The notes: generated from the letters alone by a model not told the origin. Shown: positions 1 through 6,102, numbered from the stretch's first letter. The stretch is DNA of 9,072 nucleotides from Peptococcaceae bacterium BRH_c23 (GCA_000961805.1 LADV01000096.1:1-9072); one strand, 5' to 3'. Made by a program: numbers and translations.

Positions 1-425
1 TACCTACCACACCCACTCTAAGGATAACTTACGGCTTTTTACCAAGACTCCTCGCGACTCGGAAAAGTGGAAGGTCATTTACAAACGCCGAACATCCATT
101 GAACGCTCCAATAAACGAGAGAAGATCGACTACAAGCTGGAATCTGGACGACATCGTTCCACGAAAGTGTGGTACGTTCGCATTTATGCCATTATGATCT
201 GTCAGCACATGGATGCTTGGTTTTCTCATCAGAAGGAGAGCTTCAAGGATCTTAAATCATGGATTTTTCCTCAGACTGCTTAACGTTTTTTAGTTTTTAA
301 AAAGGGCACTGTGACGTTTGTTTGCTATACCCATTATTAAAAATCCTTTTCTGTCTTAAGAATTACCCTCGTTTATCGCGAATTTCCAGCTCATTTTCCA
401 TATATCCGCCGTTCCCACCCCTTGA
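1..425 (+). mobile_element. Right part of an insertion sequence (IS4-like), outer boundary uncertain
   Basis: The transposase tail is followed by about 140 AT-rich bases with no coding potential, and then by the orphaned C-terminus of yraN from about 426. The simplest reading is that the IS right end lies somewhere between 284 and about 430. The terminal inverted repeat and target duplication cannot be defined because the left end is outside the window. The boundary at 425 is set by the in-frame stop at 423-425 that closes off the yraN remnant, not by a recognised IS end. Confidence 0.5.
2..283 (+). CDS. IS4-type DDE transposase, C-terminal 93 residues (5' end outside window)
   Basis: This frame is open from the window edge to a TAA at 281-283 and encodes the end of a cut-and-paste transposase. 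The peptide contains the spacing Y-(2)-R-(3)-E-(6)-K, with Y at 80-82, R at 89-91, E at 101-103 and K at 122-124. That is the YREK signature around the third catalytic acid of IS4-family DDE transposases, so the glutamate at 101-103 should be the E of the DDE triad. A basic and aromatic tail follows, ending in W-I-F-P-Q-T-A. The first two catalytic aspartates lie upstream of the window, so I cannot tell whether the element is intact. The frame shows no internal stop. Assignment to the IS4 group rests on this one motif; a related DDE family is possible. Confidence 0.85.
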   Translation, partial: TYHTHSKDNLRLFTKTPRDSEKWKVIYKRRTSIERSNKREKIDYKLESGRHRSTKVWYVRIYAIMICQHMDAWFSHQKESFKDLKSWIFPQTA

Positions 426-548
426 ATTCCGAGAGGCTATATAATGCAACAAGGCTATAAAAACTGGCCTAGTCTAAGATTTGATGTGGTTGCAATCCGT
501 CAGCTTGGGGAAAGCTCTGAAGTGAACTGGATTAAAGCGGCTTTATAA
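426..548 (+). pseudogene. yraN: C-terminal remnant of YraN/UPF0102 family endonuclease-like protein
   Basis: The frame 426-548 reads about 40 residues. It includes Y-M-Q-Q-G-Y-K-N-W-P, then R-F-D-V-V-A-I, and ends E-V-N-W-I-K-A-A-L before a TAA at 546-548. This matches the end of YraN/UPF0102 proteins: a final helix with a tyrosine, the R-F-D-V strand, and a terminal motif resembling E-I-N-H-I-x-N-A-F. The family has a Holliday-junction-resolvase-like nuclease fold, and its catalytic residues lie in the missing N-terminal part. An in-frame TGA at 423-425 blocks the frame, and no start codon with a ribosome binding site is visible. Position supports the call, since yraN commonly sits close to yifB/comM in Firmicutes. 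The most likely cause is the adjacent insertion sequence; deletion is an alternative. Confidence 0.72.
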
Positions 549-563
549 AGGGTTGCTGTTTTG

Positions 564-580
564 ATCACACAATTTTCACA
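564..580 (+). promoter_or_regulatory. Candidate OmpR/PhoB-type operator, two half-sites 11 bp apart
   Basis: ATCACA (564-569) and TTCACA (575-580) form a direct repeat separated by 5 bp. This is the 6+5 periodicity seen in binding sites of OmpR-family regulators such as Bacillus PhoP. Read on the minus strand, 574-582 is TTTGTGAAA, one base from the TTTGTGAAT element reported for Bacillus ResD. The downstream half-site coincides with the -35 hexamer of the regulator gene, so this may be an autoregulatory site. There are only two half-sites and no biochemical support. Confidence 0.4.
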
Positions 581-603
581 AATGGATGCTAAACTAGTAT
601 TAA
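575..603 (+). promoter_or_regulatory. Candidate sigma-A promoter of the two-component operon
   Basis: TTCACA (575-580) and TATTAA (598-603) are separated by 17 bp and resemble -35 and -10 hexamers. Transcription would begin near 610, giving a leader of about 40 nt before the TTG start at 651. The site lies directly after the yraN remnant, so the operon need not depend on upstream transcription. The -35 match is modest, as expected for a promoter helped by an activator. Confidence 0.45.
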
Positions 604-633
604 TCAGATCTTTTCGGTAATAATTGTTGTACC

Positions 634-640
634 AAAGGAG
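634..640 (+). promoter_or_regulatory. Ribosome binding site that fixes the TTG start of the response regulator
   Basis: AAAGGAG at 634-640 is 10 nt before TTG at 651-653, which opens directly into the receiver-domain fold. The in-frame TTG codons at 624 and 627 lie upstream of this site and have no ribosome binding site of their own, so they are unlikely starts. Confidence 0.8.
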
Positions 641-650
641 AGTTTGCAAA

Positions 651-1340
651 TTGGATCCGATCTTAATCGTCGATGATGAAGAGAAAATTCGAAGCTTAGT
701 AAGGTTATATCTCGAACGAGAGGGGTATGCCGTTGAGGAAGCACAGGATGGGCGAGTTGCTTTGGAGAAGTTTCGTGCTGGTCAATTTTCGCTTTTAATT
801 GTGGATCTTATGATGCCCGACATTGATGGCTGGCGTGTCTGTCGGGAAGTACGGGAGAGTTCAGCGATCCCGATCATTATGCTGACCGCCCGTGGGGAGG
901 AGTTTGATCGTGTGTTGGGGCTTGAACTGGGCGCCGATGATTATCTGGTCAAACCGTTCAGCACCAAAGAATTAGTCGCACGAGTCAAAGCTCTCTTGCG
1001 TCGGTCTACAGGAAAGCTCCATCCGGTTACGACCGAGATATGCGCTGGATTGCTTTGTATAAATAAAGAGAGACATCGGGTTAGCATAGGAGACGATGTC
1101 ATTAACTTAACTCCTCTGGAATTTGACTTGCTCTATTTTTTGGCTAAGAATCGTGGACGAGTATTCTCACGTGAGCAGCTTATGGAAACAGTTTGGGGGT
1201 ATGATTTTTATGGGGATGCCCGAACTGTAGACACGCATGTTAAAAAGTTACGAGAGAAACTGGCCCATCCAAATGTGAAGCAAATGCTGGTTACCGTATG
1301 GGGCGTGGGTTATAAATTTGATTCAGAGATAGTCAATTAA
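651..1340 (+). CDS. OmpR-family response regulator, ResD/SrrA-like
   Basis: This encodes a 229-residue cytoplasmic transcription factor, the normal length for the OmpR/PhoB family. Residues 3-118 form the receiver domain, with acidic pair D8/D9, phospho-acceptor D52 in the V-D-L-M-M-P motif, switch T79 and conserved K101 in V-K-P-F. Residues 130-225 form the winged-helix DNA-binding domain, with L-T-P-L-E-F-D-L-L at 152-160, the recognition region V-D-T-H-V-K-K-L-R-E-K-L at 193-204, and the closing V-W-G-V-G-Y-K-F. The stretch G-E-E-F-D-R-V-L-G-L-E-L-G-A-D-D-Y and the V-W-G-Y-D-F-Y-G-D segment closely resemble ResD/SrrA, regulators of respiration and redox response, but the true signal cannot be read from sequence. 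The histidine kinase starts 45 nt downstream and is its obvious partner. The TTG start is chosen from the ribosome binding site at 634-640. Phosphorylation by the kinase should drive dimerisation on 11-bp repeats such as the one at 564-580. Confidence 0.93.
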   Translation: MDPILIVDDEEKIRSLVRLYLEREGYAVEEAQDGRVALEKFRAGQFSLLIVDLMMPDIDGWRVCREVRESSAIPIIMLTARGEEFDRVLGLELGADDYLVKPFSTKELVARVKALLRRSTGKLHPVTTEICAGLLCINKERHRVSIGDDVINLTPLEFDLLYFLAKNRGRVFSREQLMETVWGYDFYGDARTVDTHVKKLREKLAHPNVKQMLVTVWGVGYKFDSEIVN

Positions 1341-1358
1341 CAACCTAAAATCAACGTC

Positions 1359-1364
1359 AAGGAG
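1359..1364 (+). promoter_or_regulatory. Ribosome binding site placed for a mini-ORF rather than the kinase start
   Basis: AAGGAG at 1359-1364 is 20 nt before the kinase GTG at 1385, too far for normal initiation. It is 9 nt before a GTG at 1374-1376, which opens a four-codon frame. No ribosome binding site stands immediately before 1385 or the in-frame ATG at 1391. Confidence 0.6.
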
Positions 1365-1373
1365 AAAAGACAG

Positions 1374-1388
1374 GTGTTATTTGCGTGA
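1374..1388 (+). CDS. Four-codon mini-ORF overlapping the kinase start (possible coupling leader)
   Basis: GTG-TTA-TTT-GCG-TGA encodes M-L-F-A and carries the well-spaced ribosome binding site at 1359-1364. Its TGA (1386-1388) overlaps the kinase GTG (1385-1387) in the sequence GTGA, the usual geometry for stop-start reinitiation. The peptide itself is unlikely to matter; the act of translating it could deliver ribosomes to the kinase start. A chance arrangement, or a sequencing indel that hides a longer kinase N-terminus, cannot be excluded. Confidence 0.35.
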   Translation: MLFA

Positions 1389-3193
1389 AAATGCGCTACA
1401 CATGGAATATTTCTATAAAGCTATGGTTAGCAACGACCATTCTTATTCTCACGGTCCTTGGCGGCTTAGGGCTGACGATAACTTGGCTTTTTGGGGATTT
1501 CTACCTAAAGCAAAAGTTAGAGACACTTCGTGCTGAGGCAAATGAGATATCAAAGCAATTGGAGACACTGCCAAGTTGGAGTGGACGTGTAAACTTACTG
1601 GAGAAACTTAGACTTACTTCGGGAACCCAATTGGTCCTCCTTGATCCAGAAGGAGATGTCATTTTGATGTCAGGTTCTACGACGCCCCAAGAGCAACGAA
1701 GTGTTATAGAATGGCATCTTGGAGGTTTGGTTGGAAGTCCATTAAGTGGATGGTCTCGCGACTTACAACCCTCAGACTTCTTTACTCAAGGATATTTAGA
1801 AGAAGTCTTAACAGGAAAAACCATTTCGATTAAGGCTTTACCCGTGAATGGCCGAGCGCAAGCCATGCTGCTTGCTGCAGCTCCAGTCGGATCTAAACCT
1901 GTTCAAGGGGTTGTTTTATTAGGGAGTTCGCCGATACCTATTCAAGAAAGTATAGCGACATTTCGCCGACTGATTCTCTACGCTTCTCTGATTGCTGTTT
2001 TCTTAGCTACTGTGGTCAGCCTTTTCTTTGCAAGACAGGTTACACGGCCTCTTGCCTTAATGCAAAGAGGTGCGACCCGAATGGCAAAAGGGGATTTCAT
2101 GCCTATCTTGGGAGTAGCAAGTAACGATGAGATTGGAGAGTTGGCCGAAGCCTTAAATTCAATGGGGGAAAGCCTCAAAAACCATATGGAATGGCTTTCG
2201 CGAGAGAAAAATTTACTTCAAGGGATCATTGAAGGCATTAGCGATGGGGTTGTAATGCTGAGTTATGGCGGAAAAATTCTATATGCTAATGATTCTGCAA
2301 AAGGGTTATGGCAAGAAAATGACGTTGAAATCCAGGAACGCAAGGACCAAATTGTTAGCTTCCTTCAGACGATGGTGCTCAGCGAGGGTCGGTTGGAGAA
2401 CTATGCAACGATTTCACTTGGAATCCAAGTCTTACAAGTCGTTATGGCCCCTTTGGCAGATAAAGAAGGGTTTGGCGGACATGTTGCGGTTCTACGCGAT
2501 GTCACCGCTTCTTTACGAGCGGAAAAGAGTCGACGAGAGTTTTTAGCCAGTGTCACCCATGAGCTTAGAACCCCCCTACATCTGATACAAGGTTACTTGG
2601 AGGCTATCCAGGATGGTGTGATACCAAAAGATCAGCAAGAGGAATACCTTGATTTGGTCTTTGAAGAAGCCAAGCGGTTGGCTCGTCTGGTTCAGGACTT
2701 ACAAGACATGAATCGGCTTGAACGGGGTCAAATTTCACAACCCATTGCTATTGACCTGGAGAGCTTTATGCTGGATATTGAACAACGCTTTCAAGGAAGG
2801 GCTCAAGAGTTAGGGGTAAATCTTGAAATTTCTAAGGCATCCGGTGAACTCTATGCAGACCCAGATCGACTGCTGCAAGTTTTTATTAATCTTTTAGATA
2901 ATGCTTTAAGTCATACCCCGAGCGGAAAAACAGTTCGAGTCTTTCTGGAGGAAGAACAGAATCAAGTGCGGTTGGCGGTTCAGGATGAAGGAGAAGGGAT
3001 TCCCAAAGAAGCTTTGCCCTATATTTTCGATCGCTTCTTCAGAGTAAATAAGGCACGGTCTCGCAAGGATGGAGGAATGGGCTTAGGATTAGCCATTGTG
3101 CGTCAAATTGTAGAAGCTCACTATGGACATATTAGGGTTGAAAGTGATATGGGAAAAGGGACGACCTTTTGGATTGAGCTTCCACGTTTGTAA
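1385..3193 (+). CDS. Membrane sensor histidine kinase with HAMP and PAS domains, ResE-like layout
   Basis: This is a 602-residue sensor kinase partnered with the response regulator just upstream. Membrane helix 1 spans about residues 13-36 and helix 2 about 195-216, enclosing an extracytoplasmic sensor region of roughly 155 residues with no motif I recognise. A HAMP linker follows (about 217-270, with T-R-P-L at its start), then a PAS domain (about 275-375). The HisKA dimerisation domain (about 383-447) has phospho-accepting H392 in S-V-T-H-E-L-R-T-P-L. The ATPase domain (about 490-600) has N-box N502 and N506, G1 box D-E-G-E-G-I-P (534-540), F-box at 546-553 and G2 box G-G-M-G-L-G-L (563-569). 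All catalytic motifs are intact. TM-sensor-TM-HAMP-PAS-HisKA-HATPase is the ResE order, but also that of PhoR and WalK, so the signal is unknown. The GTG start is poorly supported by its own ribosome binding site and may be coupled to the mini-ORF. Two hairpins terminate the operon. Confidence 0.93.
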   Translation: MKMRYTWNISIKLWLATTILILTVLGGLGLTITWLFGDFYLKQKLETLRAEANEISKQLETLPSWSGRVNLLEKLRLTSGTQLVLLDPEGDVILMSGSTTPQEQRSVIEWHLGGLVGSPLSGWSRDLQPSDFFTQGYLEEVLTGKTISIKALPVNGRAQAMLLAAAPVGSKPVQGVVLLGSSPIPIQESIATFRRLILYASLIAVFLATVVSLFFARQVTRPLALMQRGATRMAKGDFMPILGVASNDEIGELAEALNSMGESLKNHMEWLSREKNLLQGIIEGISDGVVMLSYGGKILYANDSAKGLWQENDVEIQERKDQIVSFLQTMVLSEGRLENYATISLGIQVLQVVMAPLADKEGFGGHVAVLRDVTASLRAEKSRREFLASVTHELRTPLHLIQGYLEAIQDGVIPKDQQEEYLDLVFEEAKRLARLVQDLQDMNRLERGQISQPIAIDLESFMLDIEQRFQGRAQELGVNLEISKASGELYADPDRLLQVFINLLDNALSHTPSGKTVRVFLEEEQNQVRLAVQDEGEGIPKEALPYIFDRFFRVNKARSRKDGGMGLGLAIVRQIVEAHYGHIRVESDMGKGTTFWIELPRL

Positions 3194-3212
3194 AAAAAGA
3201 GTTAGGGTTGAC

Positions 3213-3242
3213 AAAAGGCCATGGAGATTTCCATGGCCTTTT
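3213..3242 (+). terminator. Hairpin 1 of a tandem terminator after the kinase gene
   Basis: The perfect 12-bp inverted repeat AAAAGGCCATGG (3213-3224) and CCATGGCCTTTT (3231-3242) encloses the 6-nt loop AGATTT. The four T residues belong to the stem itself and a G follows, so alone it resembles a bidirectional or modest intrinsic terminator. It lies 19 nt after the kinase stop codon. Confidence 0.75.
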
Positions 3243-3245
3243 GAT

Positions 3246-3279
3246 AGACTGCCATCAGTAACTGATGGCAGTCTCTTTT
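3246..3279 (+). terminator. Hairpin 2 of a tandem terminator after the kinase gene
   Basis: The perfect 13-bp inverted repeat AGACTGCCATCAG (3246-3258) and CTGATGGCAGTCT (3262-3274) has a 3-nt loop TAA and is followed by CTTTTATAA. It begins only 3 nt after the first hairpin ends. The two stems are unrelated in sequence, so this is not a simple duplication. Together they should separate the two-component operon from comM. Confidence 0.75.
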
Positions 3280-3322
3280 ATAACACTTATTATCGGACTA
3301 GAGAAAGTTATAAAAGAATTAA

Positions 3323-3351
3323 TTGTCGATATAGGGATTTTTTAGTAGTAT
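3323..3351 (+). promoter_or_regulatory. Candidate sigma-A promoter for the yifB/comM gene
   Basis: TTGTCG (3323-3328) and TAGTAT (3346-3351) are separated by 17 bp, between the tandem terminator and the gene. Transcription would begin near 3358, about 95 nt before the ATG at 3453. The rest of 3280-3440 is AT-rich; I see no other clear signal in it. Confidence 0.45.
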
Positions 3352-3452
3352 TTCAAGTTTCTGTACTGTACCTGTGATAAACTATTAATAACTGTGGCTT
3401 ATGGATAACTCTAATAGCTTTATAAAAATCATAGTTTTTAGGAGGGCAAGGT

Positions 3453-5015
3453 ATGTTCGCTGCGGTATATGGCATGACAGTCCTTGGATTACAAGCTCAT
3501 CTGATCCGGGTAGAAGTTGACGTGGCGAATGGTTTACCAAGCTTTGATATCGTCGGATTGCCGAACACTGCTGTAAGAGAGGCTCGGGATCGAGTTCGTT
3601 CAGCGATACGTAACTCAGGCTATCAGTTTCCCCTGCAGCGGGTAACGGTGAATTTGGCTCCCGCAGATTTGCGCAAAGAAGGATCGGGTCTCGATCTGCC
3701 GATTGCGATCGGGATTCTTGCAGCGACTGGGCAATGTAGTTTACCATCAGCCATTCAGTATGTTTTGACAGGAGAACTCTCATTAGAGGGGACCCTTCGC
3801 CCCGTTCCAGGTGTACTCACTATGGCTATAACCCTAGATAGAGTAAACATTGAATCTAGCTTAGACGAAGGCCGTATCAGCGAAACGCTATGCTTGATTG
3901 TTCCTCCAGACAATCTGGCAGAAGCTCGTTTGGTGACAGGCTTAGAGACGTATAGTACAGCTAGTCTGGCACAAATTGTCAAGGGAATAGAAGCTGGAAG
4001 TGGCTTTGAGGATGGCACGATGTCGCGGACTCCGCAACCAGAATTATATAACGGAGTCAAGGTGGACTGGACAGATGTTCATGGACAACAACATGCGAAG
4101 AGGGCTTTAGAAATAGCAGCTGCGGGCGGACATAATGTCGTCCTTGTGGGACCGCCAGGATCGGGAAAGACACTACTGGCTAAAGCATACTCAGGGATAC
4201 TTCCTCCCTTAAGCGAGCAGGAAAGCATTGAGGTCACTCAGCTTTACAGTGTTTGTGGATTACTAAATTGTAATGGTACTTTGGTTCAACATCGACCTTT
4301 TCGAAGTCCTCACCATACCGTTACAAAGGCGGGAATGATTGGGGGAGGACGTGAGTTACGTCCGGGAGAGTTAAGTTTTGCGAATCATGGTGTGCTCTTT
4401 TTAGATGAGTTGCCAGAGTTTGCTCGAGAAGTCCTGGAATGTCTCCGGCAGCCTTTGGAAGATCGTGAATTGACGATCACTCGACAATCAGGGAGTATTA
4501 CCTATCCAGCCCATGTTAGTGTTATAGCAAGTATGAACCCGTGTCCCTGTGGTTTTTTCGGTGATCAGGGAAGAGTTTGTCAGTGTACACCAATGCAAAT
4601 CCAAAACTATCGAGGCAGGATTTCCGGTCCGCTCTTGGATCGCTTTGACATGCATATAGAGGTGCCAAGGCTGAATTATTCAGAGTTAAAGAATAGCAAT
4701 GACAATGTATCTTCTAGTGTAATCAGAGAGAGAGTGATGGTAGCCCGTCAGAGGCAATGGGCTCGCCTAGGACCGGCAAAAACCAATGCGGAAATGACGG
4801 CAAAGGAAACCAAAGAATTTGGAAGGCTAACTTCGAGTGGGGAATATCTTCTGCATAAGGTTTTTGATAGCCAACACCTTAGTGCTCGCGCTCATGATCG
4901 AATTTTAAGGGTTGCTCGCACGATCGCTGACCTAGGAGGTTCCGCAGATATTCTTCCAGAGCATCTAGCTGAAGCAATACAATTTCGTGCTTTGGATAAA
5001 CGGTTCCAGATATAA
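3453..5015 (+). CDS. comM: YifB/ComM family Mg-chelatase-like AAA+ ATPase
   Basis: This 520-residue protein has the usual family length. The N-terminal domain (about 1-185) is the ChlI/Lon-like S5-fold region, with F-D-I-V-G-L-P at 31-37 and R-K-E-G-S-G-L-D-L-P at 74-83. The Mg-chelatase AAA+ domain has Walker A G-P-P-G-S-G-K-T (233-240), Walker B V-L-F-L-D-E-L (314-320), a C-P-C-G...C-Q-C cysteine cluster (C364, C366, C376, C378) that could bind metal, and an arginine-finger segment D-R-F-D (396-399). The C-terminal lid (about 425-515) has S-A-R-A-H-D-R-I-L-R-V-A-R-T (477-490). In Gram-negative species ComM is a hexameric helicase promoting branch migration during natural transformation; in Clostridia the role is inferred. 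It has nothing to do with magnesium chelation in chlorophyll synthesis. AGGAGG (3440-3445), 7 nt before the ATG, supports the start. dprA, its frequent downstream neighbour, is not here. Confidence 0.95.
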   Translation: MFAAVYGMTVLGLQAHLIRVEVDVANGLPSFDIVGLPNTAVREARDRVRSAIRNSGYQFPLQRVTVNLAPADLRKEGSGLDLPIAIGILAATGQCSLPSAIQYVLTGELSLEGTLRPVPGVLTMAITLDRVNIESSLDEGRISETLCLIVPPDNLAEARLVTGLETYSTASLAQIVKGIEAGSGFEDGTMSRTPQPELYNGVKVDWTDVHGQQHAKRALEIAAAGGHNVVLVGPPGSGKTLLAKAYSGILPPLSEQESIEVTQLYSVCGLLNCNGTLVQHRPFRSPHHTVTKAGMIGGGRELRPGELSFANHGVLFLDELPEFAREVLECLRQPLEDRELTITRQSGSITYPAHVSVIASMNPCPCGFFGDQGRVCQCTPMQIQNYRGRISGPLLDRFDMHIEVPRLNYSELKNSNDNVSSSVIRERVMVARQRQWARLGPAKTNAEMTAKETKEFGRLTSSGEYLLHKVFDSQHLSARAHDRILRVARTIADLGGSADILPEHLAEAIQFRALDKRFQI

Positions 5016-5041
5016 TTCCAATAAATGGAGGCCGAAATCAA

Positions 5042-5107
5042 ATGATATTACAGGCTCGAAAGCCAGAGGTTCAAATTTGCGGTTTACGCTTAGCGGGTCA
5101 AAGTTAG
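5042..5107 (+). CDS. Possible 21-residue peptide after comM, unrecognised
   Basis: ATG at 5042 follows TGGAGG (5026-5031) with a 10-nt gap and reads 21 residues to TAG at 5105-5107, starting M-I-L-Q-A-R-K-P. It begins 26 nt after the comM stop, so it could be translated from the comM transcript. I recognise no family, and such a short frame with a good ribosome binding site can arise by chance or be the stub of a decayed gene. The second half overlaps a small hairpin at 5095-5116. Confidence 0.25.
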   Translation: MILQARKPEVQICGLRLAGQS

Positions 5108-5116
5108 AGTTTGCCC
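5095..5116 (+). other. Small hairpin between comM and the toroid gene
   Basis: GGG (5095-5097), a bulged T, then CAAA (5099-5102) pair with TTTG (5110-5113) and CCC (5114-5116) across the 7-nt loop GTTAGAG. No T-run follows, so it is not a convincing intrinsic terminator. A second tiny stem, GGCT/AGCC around CGAA, lies at 5053-5064. Otherwise the 154-nt gap shows no clear promoter. Confidence 0.3.
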
Positions 5117-5169
5117 TGAGATTAGTATCTTTCCGGCAGTAGGTTTATAAGAGAAGGGGAGTTGAAAAG

Positions 5170-6102
5170 ATGACATCAACTAAAGTAATTGACTGGCTTT
5201 TGAAAGGTGATGTTGTGATACAATATCAAACTCACAGGGATATACTTGAATCGGATCTAAATAGTTTAAAAGCACTAAGAACTCGCATTCAATTTGAAGG
5301 CTGGGGAAAACAATTCTTAAATAGTCTATATTCAAATGGTCATGGAGGACAGGGATTCTACCAGTCTAAATGGATTAATAAGCATTACGCGTTACTGGAA
5401 TTAAAAAATATTTCAATAGCTCCTGATAACAGAGAGATAAAGGAAACTCTTAGTTCAATCTTTAAATATGAAAAAGGTCCAGATGGAGGAATTAATCCAT
5501 CTAGAACTATAAAGCAAAGTGACGTTTGTATTAATGGTATGGTTTTAAATTATGCTTCGTATTTTGGCGTGAACCAAGCTAATTTACATTCTATTATCGA
5601 TTTTATTTTATTACAACATATGAATGACGGTGGTTTTAACTGTAGATTCAACAGAAAAGGTGCAGTACATAGTTCCTTACATTCCACGATATCAGTTATT
5701 GAGGGAATTCTGGAATACTCGAAGAACGGATATAGCTATCGATTATCCGAATTACAAGAGGCTGAGAATAAATCAAGAGAATTTATTTTACAGCATAGAT
5801 TGTTTAAATCCGATAAGACAGGAGAAATTATCGATAATAAAATGCTGATGTTCTCCTATCCTTCTAGATGGCGCTATGATGTGCTGAGGGCACTTGATTA
5901 TTTTCATCTGGGGGACGTTCCTTATGATCCAAGAATGCAAGAGGCAATTGATCTTATTAAAATGAAACAAAGTGCTGATGGAACATGGCCCATGCAGGCT
6001 AAATATCCAGGGGAAGTTCATTTTGAGATGGAGAAAGTAGGGGAACCAAGCAGGTGGAATACTCTGAGGGCGTTACGAATTCTAAAAAACAGTATGCCCT
6101 AA
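5170..6102 (+). CDS. Alpha/alpha-toroid protein of prenyltransferase/terpenoid-cyclase fold, function unknown
   Basis: This 310-residue, probably cytosolic protein has no signal peptide or membrane helix. It shows the repeat signature of alpha/alpha toroids: D-G-G-I-N (105-109), D-G-G-F-N-C (153-158) and D-G-T-W (270-273). Helix pairs are alike, such as S-R-W-R-Y-D-V-L-R-A-L (232-242) and S-R-W-N-T-L-R-A-L (294-302). The D-x-D-D motif of class II terpene cyclases is absent, so cyclase activity is unlikely. D118-V-C120 lies 13 residues after the D of D105-G-G and is followed by H171 in H-S-T-I-S-V-I-E-G. This resembles the zinc ligands D-x-C...H of protein farnesyltransferase beta, though no alpha-subunit partner is nearby. 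The protein may be a zinc enzyme or a toroid repurposed for binding. GGGGAG (5156-5161), 8 nt before the ATG, supports the start. The gene is much more AT-rich than comM, hinting at a separate origin. Fold confidence is good; function is unknown. Confidence 0.75.
   Translation: MTSTKVIDWLLKGDVVIQYQTHRDILESDLNSLKALRTRIQFEGWGKQFLNSLYSNGHGGQGFYQSKWINKHYALLELKNISIAPDNREIKETLSSIFKYEKGPDGGINPSRTIKQSDVCINGMVLNYASYFGVNQANLHSIIDFILLQHMNDGGFNCRFNRKGAVHSSLHSTISVIEGILEYSKNGYSYRLSELQEAENKSREFILQHRLFKSDKTGEIIDNKMLMFSYPSRWRYDVLRALDYFHLGDVPYDPRMQEAIDLIKMKQSADGTWPMQAKYPGEVHFEMEKVGEPSRWNTLRALRILKNSMP

Noticed and set aside
29..229. Minus-strand open frame of 66 codons
   Set aside because: It is antisense to the transposase tail, whose + strand frame carries the YREK motif; the minus frame resembles nothing.
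624..650. N-terminal extension of the response regulator from the TTG at 624
   Set aside because: It would put the AAAGGAG ribosome binding site inside the gene and add nine residues before the receiver fold. No ribosome binding site precedes 624.
3123..3377. + strand open frame of 84 codons across the kinase end and downstream gap
   Set aside because: It overlaps the kinase G2 region in another frame and runs through both terminator hairpins; the product is basic and featureless.
3385..4060. Minus-strand open frames overlapping the start of comM
   Set aside because: They are antisense shadows of a well-supported AAA+ gene with complete motifs.
5068..5076. GGTTCAAAT, resembling a tRNA T-loop
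   Set aside because: No acceptor stem, D-arm or anticodon arm can be drawn from the flanking bases.
5170..6102. Squalene-hopene or other class II terpene cyclase
   Set aside because: The D-x-D-D acid motif is absent and the protein is about half the length of hopene cyclases.
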